From Heterodera schachtii (Eukaryota > Nematoda > Chromadorea > Rhabditida > Heteroderidae): 64,000 bases of DNA. The translations under genes and the position numbers were made by a program. Below the pieces are notes generated by a model. That model saw nothing but the letters and a program-made list of their open reading frames with translations. It had not been told where the DNA came from and made no database searches. Position 1 is the first letter of the stretch. The number at the start of each line of letters is the position of its first letter. Of the stretch, positions 45,901 to 57,700 are shown piece by piece. The stretch is from contig SIJG01000003.1 of the NCBI GenBank assembly GCA_023374025.1, positions 2,138,416 to 2,202,415 on the forward strand. The letters run 5' to 3'.

Positions 45901-48900
45901 GGGATTTTTTTGGCTATTGCGGTTGTTATAAAAATTTAAATGTCGGCTTTTGCCCACCTTGGCACAAGCGCACTCCAAAAACGGGCACAGCGCCTTTTTG
46001 TGTCCACGCAACGCACTCTGAACAGAATGATCAGTAAGGAAGTGGTCAGTGATCAGCAGCAAGTTGACTGCCAATTTTCGGCGTCAGACATTTAATTCTC
46101 GAAATAACTCCCTTTTCTTCCCCTTCTGTCCTTTTCACCCTCTTGTTTCTCTCCCTCCCTCCCCCTCTCTCTCTCTCTCTCTGTCCTCTCTTTCTCTCCC
46201 TCCCTCTCTCACGCTTTCTGTTTTCCTTCTCGCTCCTCTTATTTCTCTCCCTCTCTCTCTCTTCTCTCTCTCTCTCTCTGTCCTCTCTTTCTCTCCCTCC
46301 CTCTCTCACGCTTTCTGTTTTTCCTTCTCGCTCCTCTTGTTTCTCTCCCTCTCTCTGCCCCCTTTCTCTCTCTCTCCTCTCAAAAGCGATGCTCCCAACA
46401 AATAAATTATTTTCAATTTATTTCCATAATTTTTATTGCCTGTTCCCCGTGGGCTGAACATCGTGCGCACTTCGGGTCGCGCGGCTTTGGCCCCTGCTGA
46501 TTGGCACCCTTTTTGGCACTTTCGCCGTTCGTCTTCCTCGGGTTCAGCGCGTTGTTCAGTACCCGACGCTGAAAATGGCATAAAATGTGTGTAAAATGTT
46601 CTTTCCGACTTCCCCTCGCCCCTCCTCTTCTCCCACCTGTTCAACCATTTGGCACTCAATGCATTGGCACTCTCTGTAGCGGCAAAACGGTTTGTGGCCT
46701 TTCCGAGGATGTTCCTGGAGAGGAAAAGCGGCTTTTTTCAATTTCCTCTTCATTTACTTCCCCCTTAGTTTTTCATGTTAATTTTCGCATTTTTTAAATT
46801 TTCCTCTCTCTCTCTTTCCCCTCTCTCCCTCTGCTCCTTTCTCTCTCTCTCTCCCTCTGCTCCTTTCTCGCTCTCTCTCTCTCTTTCCCCTCTCTCCCTC
46901 TGCTCCTTTCTCTCTCTGTCTCTCACTTCGCCGTGGTTTAGGCATCGCTGGCAAAAGTATTTCTTCTCCGGGTGCTCCGAGCAGGACGAAGCGGCGGACG
47001 ACGCGTACGAAGCGGAGGACAACGAGGGCGGCGAGTGCTGCTGGTGGTGCGGCTGATGGGCACCAATTGTGCCGACGGAGGCGGCGGCTACGGCGCCGGA
47101 GGGGGCGGGCGTGAAGGAGAGAATGTCCACGTCCGGCGACGGTGGGGGACGGATGAAAACGGAGGACGAAGCGGAGGAGGGAATAGAAGAGGAAGCGGAA
47201 GAAGCAGCTAAAGTAGGGGGGGGGGGGTGTTAAAAAGGGAAGGACGTAGTGCCAAATGGACAATTTGGCCTTGGGGCATTTTTTGGCATTTCATGGGGAT
47301 TGACCCGAATGCCCGATCAAGAAGGGGGGAAGGGGAGGGGGGACGGAATTGATATTCTCTCCTCTATTTACAAATTAGTACCGTTAAAAAGGATGAATCG
47401 CCGTCAAAAAATCTCGGCCAATTATTGCCACCGGCAACAAAACCTCAAATTACTGGACACCGGTGAAAACCACCATCAAAAAAGCAACAATTATTCACCG
47501 CTTGTCTGATCACATTCGGATCAGTTTCATCGCCGCTGGGGCAAAAAAAAAAAAAAACGAATTCCCATGACAAACAAACAAAAAATAGGAAAAACAACAA
47601 TAACAACAACAACAAACATCGCCGGGGGCGATGTTGCGTTCGTTTGTTGCCTGGGGGTGCCCCTCCCCCCCCCCCCGCGGCGGTGGGCGGGGACAGTTAA
47701 AAATGTGCGAGCGATCGATGCTCCCCCCCCTGCCTCCCCCGGGCGCGTCAGTCGTTGGTCCATGCGACCAAACAGCAACAAAAAAAGGGGGGAGGGAACA
47801 CGTTCCGCTCCGCCACCGCCACCAATTTTCTGCTGGCGCAATTATTTTGCTCAAAAACATACACAATGGAAATTGAGGGGGGCGGGGGGGGGAAGCAAAT
47901 CGACGCGACGGCCGAGCGATTGTTGTGCCCCGGGGGGGGGGGGGGGGGTCGACGAACGAACGAACGAATTGTTGCGCACGGGGGAGGGAGGGATCATTAT
48001 TAAGCACAGACAGAGGGGGGGGGGGGGCATCATCATCATCATTATAAATTGGGCAGCAGCAACATTTTTATGCTGGGTGAATGGGTGGATTCGGGAATTG
48101 CGACGTTCTTTATTCTCGAGAGCCGATTTGTCCCCCCCCCCAAGCAAAAAGGGGAAGACGGCGATTTTAATGTACGCGTCTTCACATAAAATTGTCACGC
48201 GAAAACGGAAAGCAAAATTTGTTAGCAAAAAAAAAAAAGAAAGAAAGTATTTTTTGTTACGAAAATGTGATGATTCGTCAATTTTGGCGGCCGATGGAAA
48301 TGACAACAAAAAGTGGTGGGGGAAGAACCAACCCATCGCCATTTTGCCAGTTATTTGTAATGTCTGTCAATGCGATAGATATGAAAAATGGGGGGGGGGG
48401 GGGTACAGTACGCCAACAAATGGAAAAAAGGGGGGGGGGAGAGAGAGAGAGAGAGGGGAGACAGTGAAAAGGCAAACGAACGAACGAATGAATGAAACCA
48501 AAGGGGGGGGGGGGTGTGCTTAATTTAAAGAAACGCAAAAAAACAAAACGGGGAAAGCGGGGGAAATCATTTTCCAATACTTCGGGGATTTGCCGTGAAT
48601 TTCCAAGACGAAAGCCGAAAATCGGATTAATTTCAGCGCTTAAAAATGCCTTTTTTCCTCGTCCCCTCCCCTTTTGTTCCTCCCATTCGTCCCCTTCCCT
48701 CCCCGTTTCTCTCTTTCTCTAAATGTTGCACGTGTGTGGTCGCTTTGGCGCCGTTTTTGTTGCCGTTCATTTTTTGGCATCGCTCCGCGGCACAACCCAA
48801 CAAATGTGCCGCCCGCCGGTGCTCTCCTCTCCGACTGAGTGCCGTTCTGTTGGTTGCCCGGTTTGGTGGGTGGCACATTTTTATGTGCTGTTCAGCTGCT

Positions 48901-50420
48901 CCACTCACTAATTGGGTCTTTCTTTCGCCCCGGGGCAATAAATTGGGAGGATTTATGCGCCGCCTCGAGGGGAAAATTGCTGAGAGGGCGGACAAACGCT
49001 ACGCCAATCACAGAGAGCGTCATGAAGTGAACCGCTCGCCCCAGCGCGTCAAAAATTGTGGCGAATTGGGGGCGCGTGGTGCGGAGGCAAACATTTTTTT
49101 GGGTTTTTGGGTTACGGTAGGGGAGGGGGGGAGGGAATTGCGAAATTAAATTGGGGGAAGGAAAAATGGGCGAGCGGCGAATTAAAATGGTAAATGAAAG
49201 AGTGGTGAATGTTTTGGGTGAATGATGATGGACAAAAAACACACGGGAACCAACTAATTGGGCTGATGATACCAAATTCGGAAACTTTTCCCCAAAAAAA
49301 AAAAACATTTTAACGGGGGCAATTTGAAAATTCAAAATTTAAATTTCGAAAAATAGGAAATCTTTTTCAAAATTGCATTTGCTTTTGTATCCATTTTCTC
49401 TAAAATATTCTCGCGCCATTTATTACTCATCAAATGGTCTTTTGTCATCCAAATGAAGCGTTTCACGTGAAAAGTCAGTGAAGTAACAGAAGCAAATAAA
49501 ATTTAAAAAACTTATTAATTTGTTGGGGCAAAGAGACAAAATGCCAACATAAACAAAAAGAAAAATGACGACGTAATTTGTTGGGCCATTTTGGGAGCAA
49601 TTGCGTTGGCATTTTCTTTTCGGTTATTTTTGTTATAATTAAAGCAGAGATCTTATTTGTTAGTAAAAGTCGTTGCCTTTTCACCTCTCCCTCGGGGGTG
49701 GGAAAAAAATTTTCATTTTTTTTTTTTGCTATTTTTATTTTTAGACTGAGAAATAAAAAAACGGAAAATGTTTTGCAAAATGCTGCAAATACATAGAAAA
49801 TAAACAAAGCAAAAATATTTATGAGCGCATTTGCCATTTTTGGGAATTTTATCCGCAAAATTTTTTGTAAAGTGAGGGGGGGGGGGGATTTGACCTTTTA
49901 TGGGATGGAAGCAATACAAAGCGATGACCGAGACAGTTCATAAACCCGAGGATTTCTTTGACTGATTTCCGGGAATCCGAGAGACACTTTTGGCATTTTC
50001 TTGTCGTTCTCGTCCAAAAAAATCAACGGACTTTTAGGCCTTGCAAATTTCGAATGCCCTTCCCACCGGAATAAGTTCGTCACTTTGCATCCATTTGCAA
50101 GGACAAAAAAGAAAATGCCAACCAAAGGGGAAAGTAAAGTTTAAAAATGCCAATGCCAACAAATGCTTTCTCTCTGCTCATTGTCAGTCCCTCCACAAAA
50201 TGCCAACAAAGGCCATAAATTTCATCATTTCATTCTCCCCCCTCCCTCCGTCCGAAACGCATAAAGATTAATAAGCAAGTCCATTTTTCATCCCCAAATA
50301 TTCTGTGTTTGGCCCACCTTCGGCCCTCGTGGGCCATCCGTCGGCGGCGGAAGAAAATGAGGCGGAGGAGGAGGCGGAAGAGTCCAATTGGAGCAACTCC
50401 ATCCGCTGGTGGTCAATCAT
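42901..50420 (-). CDS. mab-3: Two-DM-domain transcription factor, MAB-3-like
   Basis: Eleven minus-strand coding exons: 50420-50318, 47207-46927, 46714-46637, 46568-46440, 46017-45958, 45849-45634, 45270-45187, 44986-44555, 44171-43818, 43732-43473 and 43356-42901; about 816 residues. DM1: CQRCLNHGE, EHPRKGHKPFCRYRECQC, IECQMVEQRR. DM2: DPKCARCSAHGEQ, SALRGHKKALCPFLECACAK, CALVEQRRRLMADQIKLRRQQ. All zinc-binding Cys/His are present. Two DM domains with this spacing are typical of C. elegans MAB-3 (290 residues), a male sexual-fate regulator. The long Gln-, Ala-, His- and Pro-rich C-terminal half is not found there. Intron 4 is GC-AG (GC at 46439-46438), supported by exact DM2 alignment. In the last exon the splice-dictated frame gives way to a better frame at the CAA/CAG tract near 43270-43300, implying a 1-nt indel. 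Start M is the first in frame. Confidence 0.85.
45038..45110 (-). pseudogene. tRNA-like 3' half in mab-3 intron 7
   Basis: On the minus strand, GCGTGGGTTCGATTCCCACCCGCGGCA forms a perfect T-arm plus 3' acceptor strand. The matching 5' strand (TGCCGCGG) was not found upstream in the intron. It is therefore either a truncated tRNA gene or one with an unrecognised intron. Confidence 0.4.
45520..45600. repeat. CT simple repeat in mab-3 intron
   Basis: (TC)n on the plus strand, GAGA-type on the transcribed sense strand. Located between exons 6 and 7. Confidence 0.85.
46145..46385. repeat. Duplicated CT-rich block in mab-3 intron 4
   Basis: Two successive copies of about 90-110 bp containing CTCTCACGCTTTCTGTTTTTCCTTCTCGCTCC-type sequence separated by (TC)n. 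This is a recent local duplication inside the GC-AG intron. Confidence 0.8.
46799..46925. repeat. CT-rich tandem block in mab-3 intron 2
   Basis: Three repeats of CTCTGCTCCTTTCTC followed by (TC)n. On the sense strand it begins immediately after the donor of exon 2 (GTGAGAGACAGAGAGAG), so the GA tract starts within the 5' splice site region. Confidence 0.8.
47208..50317. other. mab-3 intron 1, poly-G/C rich
   Basis: A 3.1-kb intron, by far the longest in the window. It has many G-runs of 8-16 on the plus strand (for example about 47218, 47933, 48013, 48393, 48429, 48504, 49876) and C-runs (47665, 47722, 48131), with no recognisable coding exon. The G-runs lie mostly on the template strand for mab-3 transcription. 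Alternative first exons or enhancers may lie here. Confidence 0.6.
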
Positions 50421-50895
50421 CGCACACTCAACAGTCAGTGCCAACAGCAGCGATGAGACGGGGACGGCATTTGGGCCGATTGATTGATTAATTAATGGAC
50501 TAATTAGTTGGACACTGTCTAGGCAAGGGGAACGATTAAAGCAATTGGCATTTAAAAATGCAAAGTTGATGTACAAATGGTTTGTCTTTGATGATCGGAT
50601 GTTTCTATTACTGCTCCCCCCCCCCCTATTTTCCCAGCGTTCCCCCCCCCCCCCCCGGGGACGAATGAATGCAAATGAATGAATGAATATGTCTTTTTTC
50701 CTTCCGGTGTGGAATAATGTGGCCAACCCGGGTGGTTTGGCCCTTAATTTATACCATTCCGACGGCCATTCCATCGCCCGGGGGGCGGGGACGGTTCAGC
50801 TGCGAGTGAATGGTGTGTATGTATGGGTTGTGGGGCATCGCGGCGATGATGCAGAAACACACACCTTTTTGGCACAGAATGTGGCCAAGAGAAGA

Positions 50896-50911
50896 GAGTG
50901 AGAGAGAAAGA

Positions 50912-50961
<50 letters not shown>

Positions 50962-50978
50962 GAGAGAAGAGAGAGAGA
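50896..50978. repeat. GA simple repeat upstream of mab-3
   Basis: About 80 bp of nearly pure (GA)n, some 480 bp upstream of the mab-3 start codon. GAGA tracts can act as promoter elements, but that role is only an inference here. Confidence 0.85.
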
Positions 50979-51645
50979 ACGAGGCACCGCCTCCGGGGTG
51001 TCGCTGCTTTTCCTCCGCTTCTTTTCTCTATGGCAATGCTTAAAAAACCGCTGCTCTGCCGGGCATGAATGACTTTGCCCTCCCCGGCTGACCACCTTTG
51101 TTCGTGGCATTGCCTCCGCCTCCCCTCGGGGGTGGTCCTTCCTTTCTTTTCCCTCTTCCCTTCCCTTTTATTGTCTCTCATTTCATCAAACAAAAAATCT
51201 CTATCCCCAAAGGCATCAATTTTCTCTCAGGCATTCAGTCTTTTTTTCATTTATACAACGCAGATGCCGTGTTGTGCTTGTGCCAGCCTGTCGTCGTCTG
51301 CTCGTCCCCGTGGGCATATTAAATGACAGAAAGGGGCTGGAAAAGAAAGGCATTTAATGGATGATCAATGATCAGCGGCGGGGAGGGGCCGGCATTTTCT
51401 GATGAATATCATGGCATCCTTCTGTTGGCAGGCGGCAAACTTATTAGGGGCACTGACACCGATTGGACGGTGTGGTGGAGGCCGCGAGGGGGGGGGGGGA
51501 TTGACTTTTGTGATTGGATTCCACCGGTGGTCCTTCTCCGGAGGGGAGGGAGGAGGGTTGAGCTTCATCACAAAAATGGCTGGAAAAAATAATGAAGTGG
51601 TGGAAGTGAGATAGACCTCTGTGCTATTTGGTGGTAATGGAAATG

Positions 51646-51735
51646 GCGGGAGGGGGGGGGGGGGGGGGGCGAGGAGGGCGGGTGGTTGAAGAAGGGTTGC
51701 GAATGGGGAGGGGGGGGGGGAGGGGGGGGGGGGCA
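51646..51735. repeat. Clustered long poly-G runs
   Basis: Three or more G-runs of 10-20 nt within 90 bp, interrupted by CGAGGAGGGCGGG and AAGAAGGGTTGCG. It is a strong candidate for a stable G-quadruplex. Confidence 0.85.
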
Positions 51736-54700
51736 AAAGGGGAGGGGTCCGTCCTCTGTCTCTCTGCCGCCGCCCATCCGCTCTGTTTCTCTACTTGCAG
51801 TGCTCTCTCGTCACTCTCTTCCACTGTCCCTCTTCACCGCCCCCTGTCTCCCAAGTGCTCCTCCACATTTTTTTGCCGACGCTCCGAGGGACGGGGACCA
51901 CCCACAGGGGGGGAGGGGCCGCTGCCCCCCTCGGGGGCAAAAAAACCAACAAGTGTCCGTCCGTCCCGCACGGCGCGTGTCACCTGATATGTGTGAGAGT
52001 GAGCTAACGGCGTGCAGAGCGAGAGAGTGGGAGAGAGTGCACTGTGGACAGACAAGCAGAGCGAAGAGAGTGCGGCGCAGTCGGACGGCAGAGCAACACA
52101 TAGCAGCAATTTGCCGGGCTGGTGCTGGTCGGCTGTCACTACTGTTGCCTCGCTCCCTCTGTCTGTTTGTCACACACTCTCGCCTGCTCTGCCTCTTTTC
52201 CCCACACTGTCTCACACCCCTGCCCTGCTTCACTTTCTCTGCCCTTCTTCATGTTTTTGTGCTCTCTGCCCCCTCCATTTTTCAAAGCAGCGTTTTTTTG
52301 GTGCTGCCTCCAACAGCACAACAAACATCGAAAACTGCTCACAGCCGTCCCTCCTCGCCCCCCAGGGGTGGGTGGGCCGATGTGTGTGTTCCGCTGCCCT
52401 TCCCCGCCAACGGCGGCGGGAGGCAATGGGCGGGGGGGGGGGGGGGGAGCCGATGACGAGGCGATCGGCGGGTGGAGCAGATTTTTGCGATGGAACGACG
52501 AATGAATGAAAATGAAAGAATGAATGAATGGGAGGGTAAAAAAAAGTAAAAAAAAATGGGCTGGCAGTACAAAGAAAAAGAGAACGGAGAGAGAGAGAAC
52601 GGAGAAAAGAGAGAGAGAAACGGAGAGAGAGAGAGAGATTGATAACGAACGAAGTCAAAAGTTACGAACAAAGTCAGGGGCAAAAATAGGGGGGAGGTCA
52701 AAAATCGGAGAAAAAAAAACGGATCGGACGGACCAAAATTGAATTTGCGAAGGGCGCAGCGGGGCATCGCAACTGAACAAACCAAACTGAAAACGGCGGG
52801 GAGAAGAAGCATTTTTTGGGGCGAGGAACGGCTTGTCAAAGAGTACGGTAAAAAATGATGGTGGTGGCGGCACAATTACGATAAAAAGCAGTTGGGGAGT
52901 GGGGCAGGGATATACGGTAGTTGCGGGGTCAAAAGTACTGGACGCACTACGGTAAATGGAGGAAAGGGAAAACGGGCAGGACAAAAAGCGGAGGAAACCA
53001 AAACAATTTTGGGGCCAATCTTTTTTTTCACTAATTAATTCAATTAAATATTTAAATATTCGCTTTTTGTGGAAATTTTTTGGATAATTAAATTAAATTA
53101 AATGCAGAAACATTGGCCCGATGACAATTTGTGCAAAAGTGTCCTCCTCTTCTGTGCCCACACAATTCCGAAATTCCACACAAATGCCCCGAGGGGGCGG
53201 CCGCTTGGAGCGGCGGAGTTGCGAATGACAAAAAATGGAAGACGGGGACAAAAATGCAAAAGGGAGGGACGAACGAAAGAACTGATGCAAAGGAAGAGCA
53301 GGGGGAGGGGGACGGGGGAGGGGTATATATATAGGGTATTATATAATGCATAAAAGATATTTATATAATGGAGTTGGAAGAGTGGGGGGAGGGCATCGTC
53401 CAAGCAAATGCCCCTGGGGGGGGGGGGGGAAGCGAAGGCAGCAGCAGAAGGAAGAGGAGGAGGAGGAGAAGCAGCGGGGAGACGGGGACGGGGAGGGGGG
53501 GGGGGGGGACGGGAGAGTGTTGCGAAGAGAAAAAACCGCTAGAAAGAGCAGGAGGAGGACGAAGAGAGGAGGCGGGGAGCAGCGGACGTTCCCCCCCCCC
53601 CCCCCCCCCGCTTAGCAGCGCACTCCCCGCCACCCCCCCCCCCCACCCAGGGCATTCATTCATTGCTGACAGCCGCTCTGCTGCCGATGGGCAGGCAGAG
53701 GCGGCTGTCAGCCGACCAACCAACCCACCGACCAAACGACGACGACGACGACTGAATAGGGGGGGGGGGGGAGGAATGGGCCGGGGGGACCACCCAAATC
53801 GCAACACAACACCACCAGGGAGGCTGGTGCGGCGAGGAACCAACGAAGACGACGACTGCGAGGAGGAGGGGGAGGGGAACGAAGGAGGGGGGACCCAAAA
53901 AACAAATGGGAGGAAGGAAATGAACGACGAAAAGAGGAAGACGATGAAGAGGAAGACGAAGGAGGAAGAAGAGGAAGAAGAAGAGAAGAGGAAGGAAAGG
54001 ACGACCCCTCGGGCGATGGGGGGAACGGAAGATACGGTGAAGATACACACATACACACAAAGCTGTTGGAGGCGATCGCCGACGATGGCGGAAGAAATTC
54101 TGGAGGGCATTAAAAAACATTAAATGCCATTCAGAAAAACAAAAGCAAAAAAGGGTACGACTTTTGGCATTGGCATTAAAAAGTTTTAAAGGGCACAAAA
54201 AATGCCATCACTTTGAAACTCTGACTTTGCTTCTGCTGACTGATTGGATGACTTATACTTTGCTGATGAACTGCTCATAAAAGTGCATTCATTCTCTTCA
54301 CCGTCCCGCCCCCTTTTTTCCCATTTTTTATCGTCAGAAAAAATCTTGGAAAAAAATTTATTTTTTTATTCCCAACTAAAAAATGCACGGAGGCAAGGCG
54401 AAGGATGAAAATAAATGTCCTCCAAACAATTGTTGGTTTAAAAAAAGCGAAGGGTGAAAATGCGGCGGAGGGGGGGGGGGGGGGGGTAATTAATGAAAAT
54501 TAATGCAATTAAATGGGCAAAATTAGGGGGGCGGGGGAAACAATGAAAAACAATTTGAAAATTATGAAAAAGCCCACAGCAAAATGATGCTTAAAATTCT
54601 TGAAGAAGGTGCAACACATAAACCGAGACGAAGTGGGCGTAAATTTGCTGAAAATGATGATGATCAATAACAAGCAAATGTTACGGGCAATGAATGAATC

Positions 54701-57700
54701 GGAATGATTTGTCCCATCGTCGGCTGAACGCTTTTAAAATGCCTTTGGGCGAGTGCAAAATAAAAAATAAAAAAGAAAATAAATAAAACCCATCAAATTA
54801 ATTTATTACCATTCGCACTAATTAATTTTCCATAATTAAGACATCATAATAATTTTATTATCTCTCCCCCATTCACTTGGACCACCCGCGGCAAACAAAT
54901 GAATGAATAAGTGTGAATATTCCACTTTGTGCCGTCCTCGTCACCCCCTCCGTTTCTTTTTGTTTTTTGTGCCGTCCCTTTCCTCTGCCCGTCCCCCGGG
55001 GGCTTTTGCTTGCGCGAGAGTGCCAATTAATTTGCATTCCCTCCGGCGCTACACACAAACTCTTTGTGGAGTTTTGTGCCAATGTGCCACCAAACAAATG
55101 TGTGTATGAGTGTGTGTGCAATTAAGTGAATGTGTGTGTTTGCTGTGTGCGCTAATTAATCCACCGGTGGACGGAGTAAAAGAAAGGTATCATTTCGCGG
55201 CACGGCAAAAAATTTGTGCCATTTTACGGAGGGCAATGCTTTTTTGGCTTTTTTGGACCACCCAAAAAGTGTGGGAGAAAATGGAGCCGAAGGAACGGAA
55301 GGAACCCCACTCATTGTAAGAGACTCTCACACTCTTCAAATTTTGTGTTTAGATTTCTTTTTGGCATTTTTGCCTGTCTTTTTGTTGTGCCAAAGGGCAT
55401 CATCATCATCAAAGGCCCAACGATGGCACAACGGTGGGCCACCCCGAAAGTGCCGCCGCCGATGCCCTCTCCCAGTGAGAACAATTGCTTTTGCGTGTGG
55501 GCAAATAATAATAATAATTAATACGAAAAAGAATAATAATTTTATGTGACAAGCCCCCGAGGGACAAAAACATAACACCAAATTATTATTGGCCAACAAT
55601 TTTTGCTGAATTTCCCCCGGGGGGAAAGCGTAACGACGCCCACGGGACTGTCAGAATATGAAATTTAGCTGACAAAACCTCGAGGTGCTGGCGGAGAAAC
55701 TCATTATTAATTGGACACAATGGCTCCGATGGCATGGCCGGGGGATTTTGTGCCGATGAGAAGTGATAAAGAAATCGGCAAAAAAATGCTGCCTTTTCAC
55801 GGTGGCATTGTGCGATGTGAAAGCGCAAAATGCCAATGCCAAAGATGAAAAAGAATGAACAAAGCCAATTCATTTGTTTTTTATTCACAAATAATACAGT
55901 ATGAAATGAATTTTTGGCATTCATTTACTAACGAATTCTTATGAAAAAAATAGAAAAAAGAGAATGGAATAAAATGAAAAAAGGACAAAACAGCCGAGAG
56001 AATTCAATTTTAAATAAAATAACGAAATTTAAAACAAATAATACGATAAGTCATTTTTAGGTGTACTGTACCACGACGGCGCCTCTTAACCTTAACTTTT
56101 CCCCGTACTTTTAGCCCTACAAATTTACGGGAGTTCGACCCGTAAGCAATCCTTTCCTTCCAGTTTTTTTCAATGCCAAAAATTGTTTTTTGAAAATTCG
56201 ACATTTCGAAGAGAAGAGGAAAAAGAAACGGAAAATGGGGGGGGGGGTCAATTTGAATTATTTGTTTAAAAAATACAAAACAAAAATTTAAAAAAAATGG
56301 AAACACCGACACAAAATCAGAGAAGAGAAAAAAGGCATTGGAATTGCAACCGTTTGAACTGTGTGGACATTCGCTGCGCAATTCATTCATTCATTTTCCA
56401 CTCCGATGGGTCGGTGGACGAAAAACTGCCATTGTTTGGGGGGGGGGGCAATGTGAAGGGAAAGGGGAAATTGGCCCCCGGGGGTGCGGAGATTTATTGC
56501 CTGTGTCTCCGGAGGTGGCGGATGATCATCGGCAGCCGATGCGATGGATGCTGTGGGAGCCCCCACAGCGTCGTGTCGTCGTCCCCGTCGTTTGCCTTGC
56601 TCTTCCGGGTGGTCGGCCCCCTCCCCCGGGGGCTTTGTTCCCATTTGAACCGCTCCGTCTCCCTCTGAAATGTGCCTCTCTGCCTGGCCCTTCATTTCCA
56701 CCCATTTTTCCTCCCCCCTCCCCCGGTGTCAAATGTCTTTCCCGTCGTCCCCAAATGGCTTTTCCCAGCCCCCGTCCGTTTTGGCTCGGCCCATTTGGCC
56801 AATCCCTCCCCCCCCCCCCCTCTCTGTGCCCGTTTTTGGCTTCCAAATGCACAGCTGCTCCTGCTCCTTATCTTCGTCATTTTTTCGCGTCCTTTGGGTG
56901 TCCCTTCATTTTTTGGTGTGTGCCAATGTTGCGGGTGGTCCGTCCGTCCATTTTTCATTCCTTGGCAAAAAATGCCGCACATTTTTTGGGCCCATCAGCG
57001 GAGAGCAAATACAAATTTATAGAGACAAAAAAAATAATGTGAAAGGAAAGGAGAAAAAGGAAATGGCAAAATCAGAAATGAAAAACGAAGAAAGGGAAAT
57101 AAACGGGGAAATTTTGCCAATTTAAGGGACAAAAAAATGAAAAATACCAATCGGCGGTTTTTGAGTTTTGATCAGCTGATCGGTCGGGAATTTGTGGCCT
57201 TTTGCCAGTGCCAATTTTGTAATTGTTTTTTTAACATTTGTGCCAACAAAAAGCGGAACATAAAATTTCAAAACATTTAATTGATAGAGAAGTTCAAACA
57301 TGAACAACATTGACGGCAAACTAACAAATAAACAACTTTATTCCACAAAATGCTAACAGCGGAAAATTTGGCATTTAAACCAAAAAATAATCCGCCCATT
57401 TTTCTCGGGGAAGGACGCAAAAGTGAACGGAGAGGGAATAATGCCATCAGCAGCCAAAAAAGTGCCACCACCGCCCCGTCCGTCGGCCGCCGGTGTTGCG
57501 GAAGAATGGCAAATTGGCAAATGCAATGTGAAAAAGTGCCCATTTCCGTCCGTCGTCCTACGGTTGTCGGCCAGCAGTCATCGGTCATCGGTGATCAAAA
57601 AAAACAACAACGAAACGGCACATCCGCCGCCATAATGTGAATGAAGGTCATCAGCAGAGGTGGAAAAAAACACAAAAAAAAAAAACAGAAAAAAAACAGT

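Noticed and set aside
47567..48523. 318-codon plus-strand open frame
   Set aside because: Gly/Pro-rich translation of poly-G runs inside mab-3 intron 1; no domain and antisense to the gene.
51686..52509. Long plus-strand frames near 52 kb
   Set aside because: Built from CT-rich and poly-G sequence, no splice structure or homologous motif.
53361..54123. Overlapping 250-codon frames on both strands
   Set aside because: Purine-rich low-complexity DNA gives long frames in both directions; composition is Glu/Arg/Gly or Ser/Pro only.
56338..57042. 234-codon plus-strand frame
   Set aside because: Pro/Phe-rich low-complexity reading through C-runs; no recognisable family.
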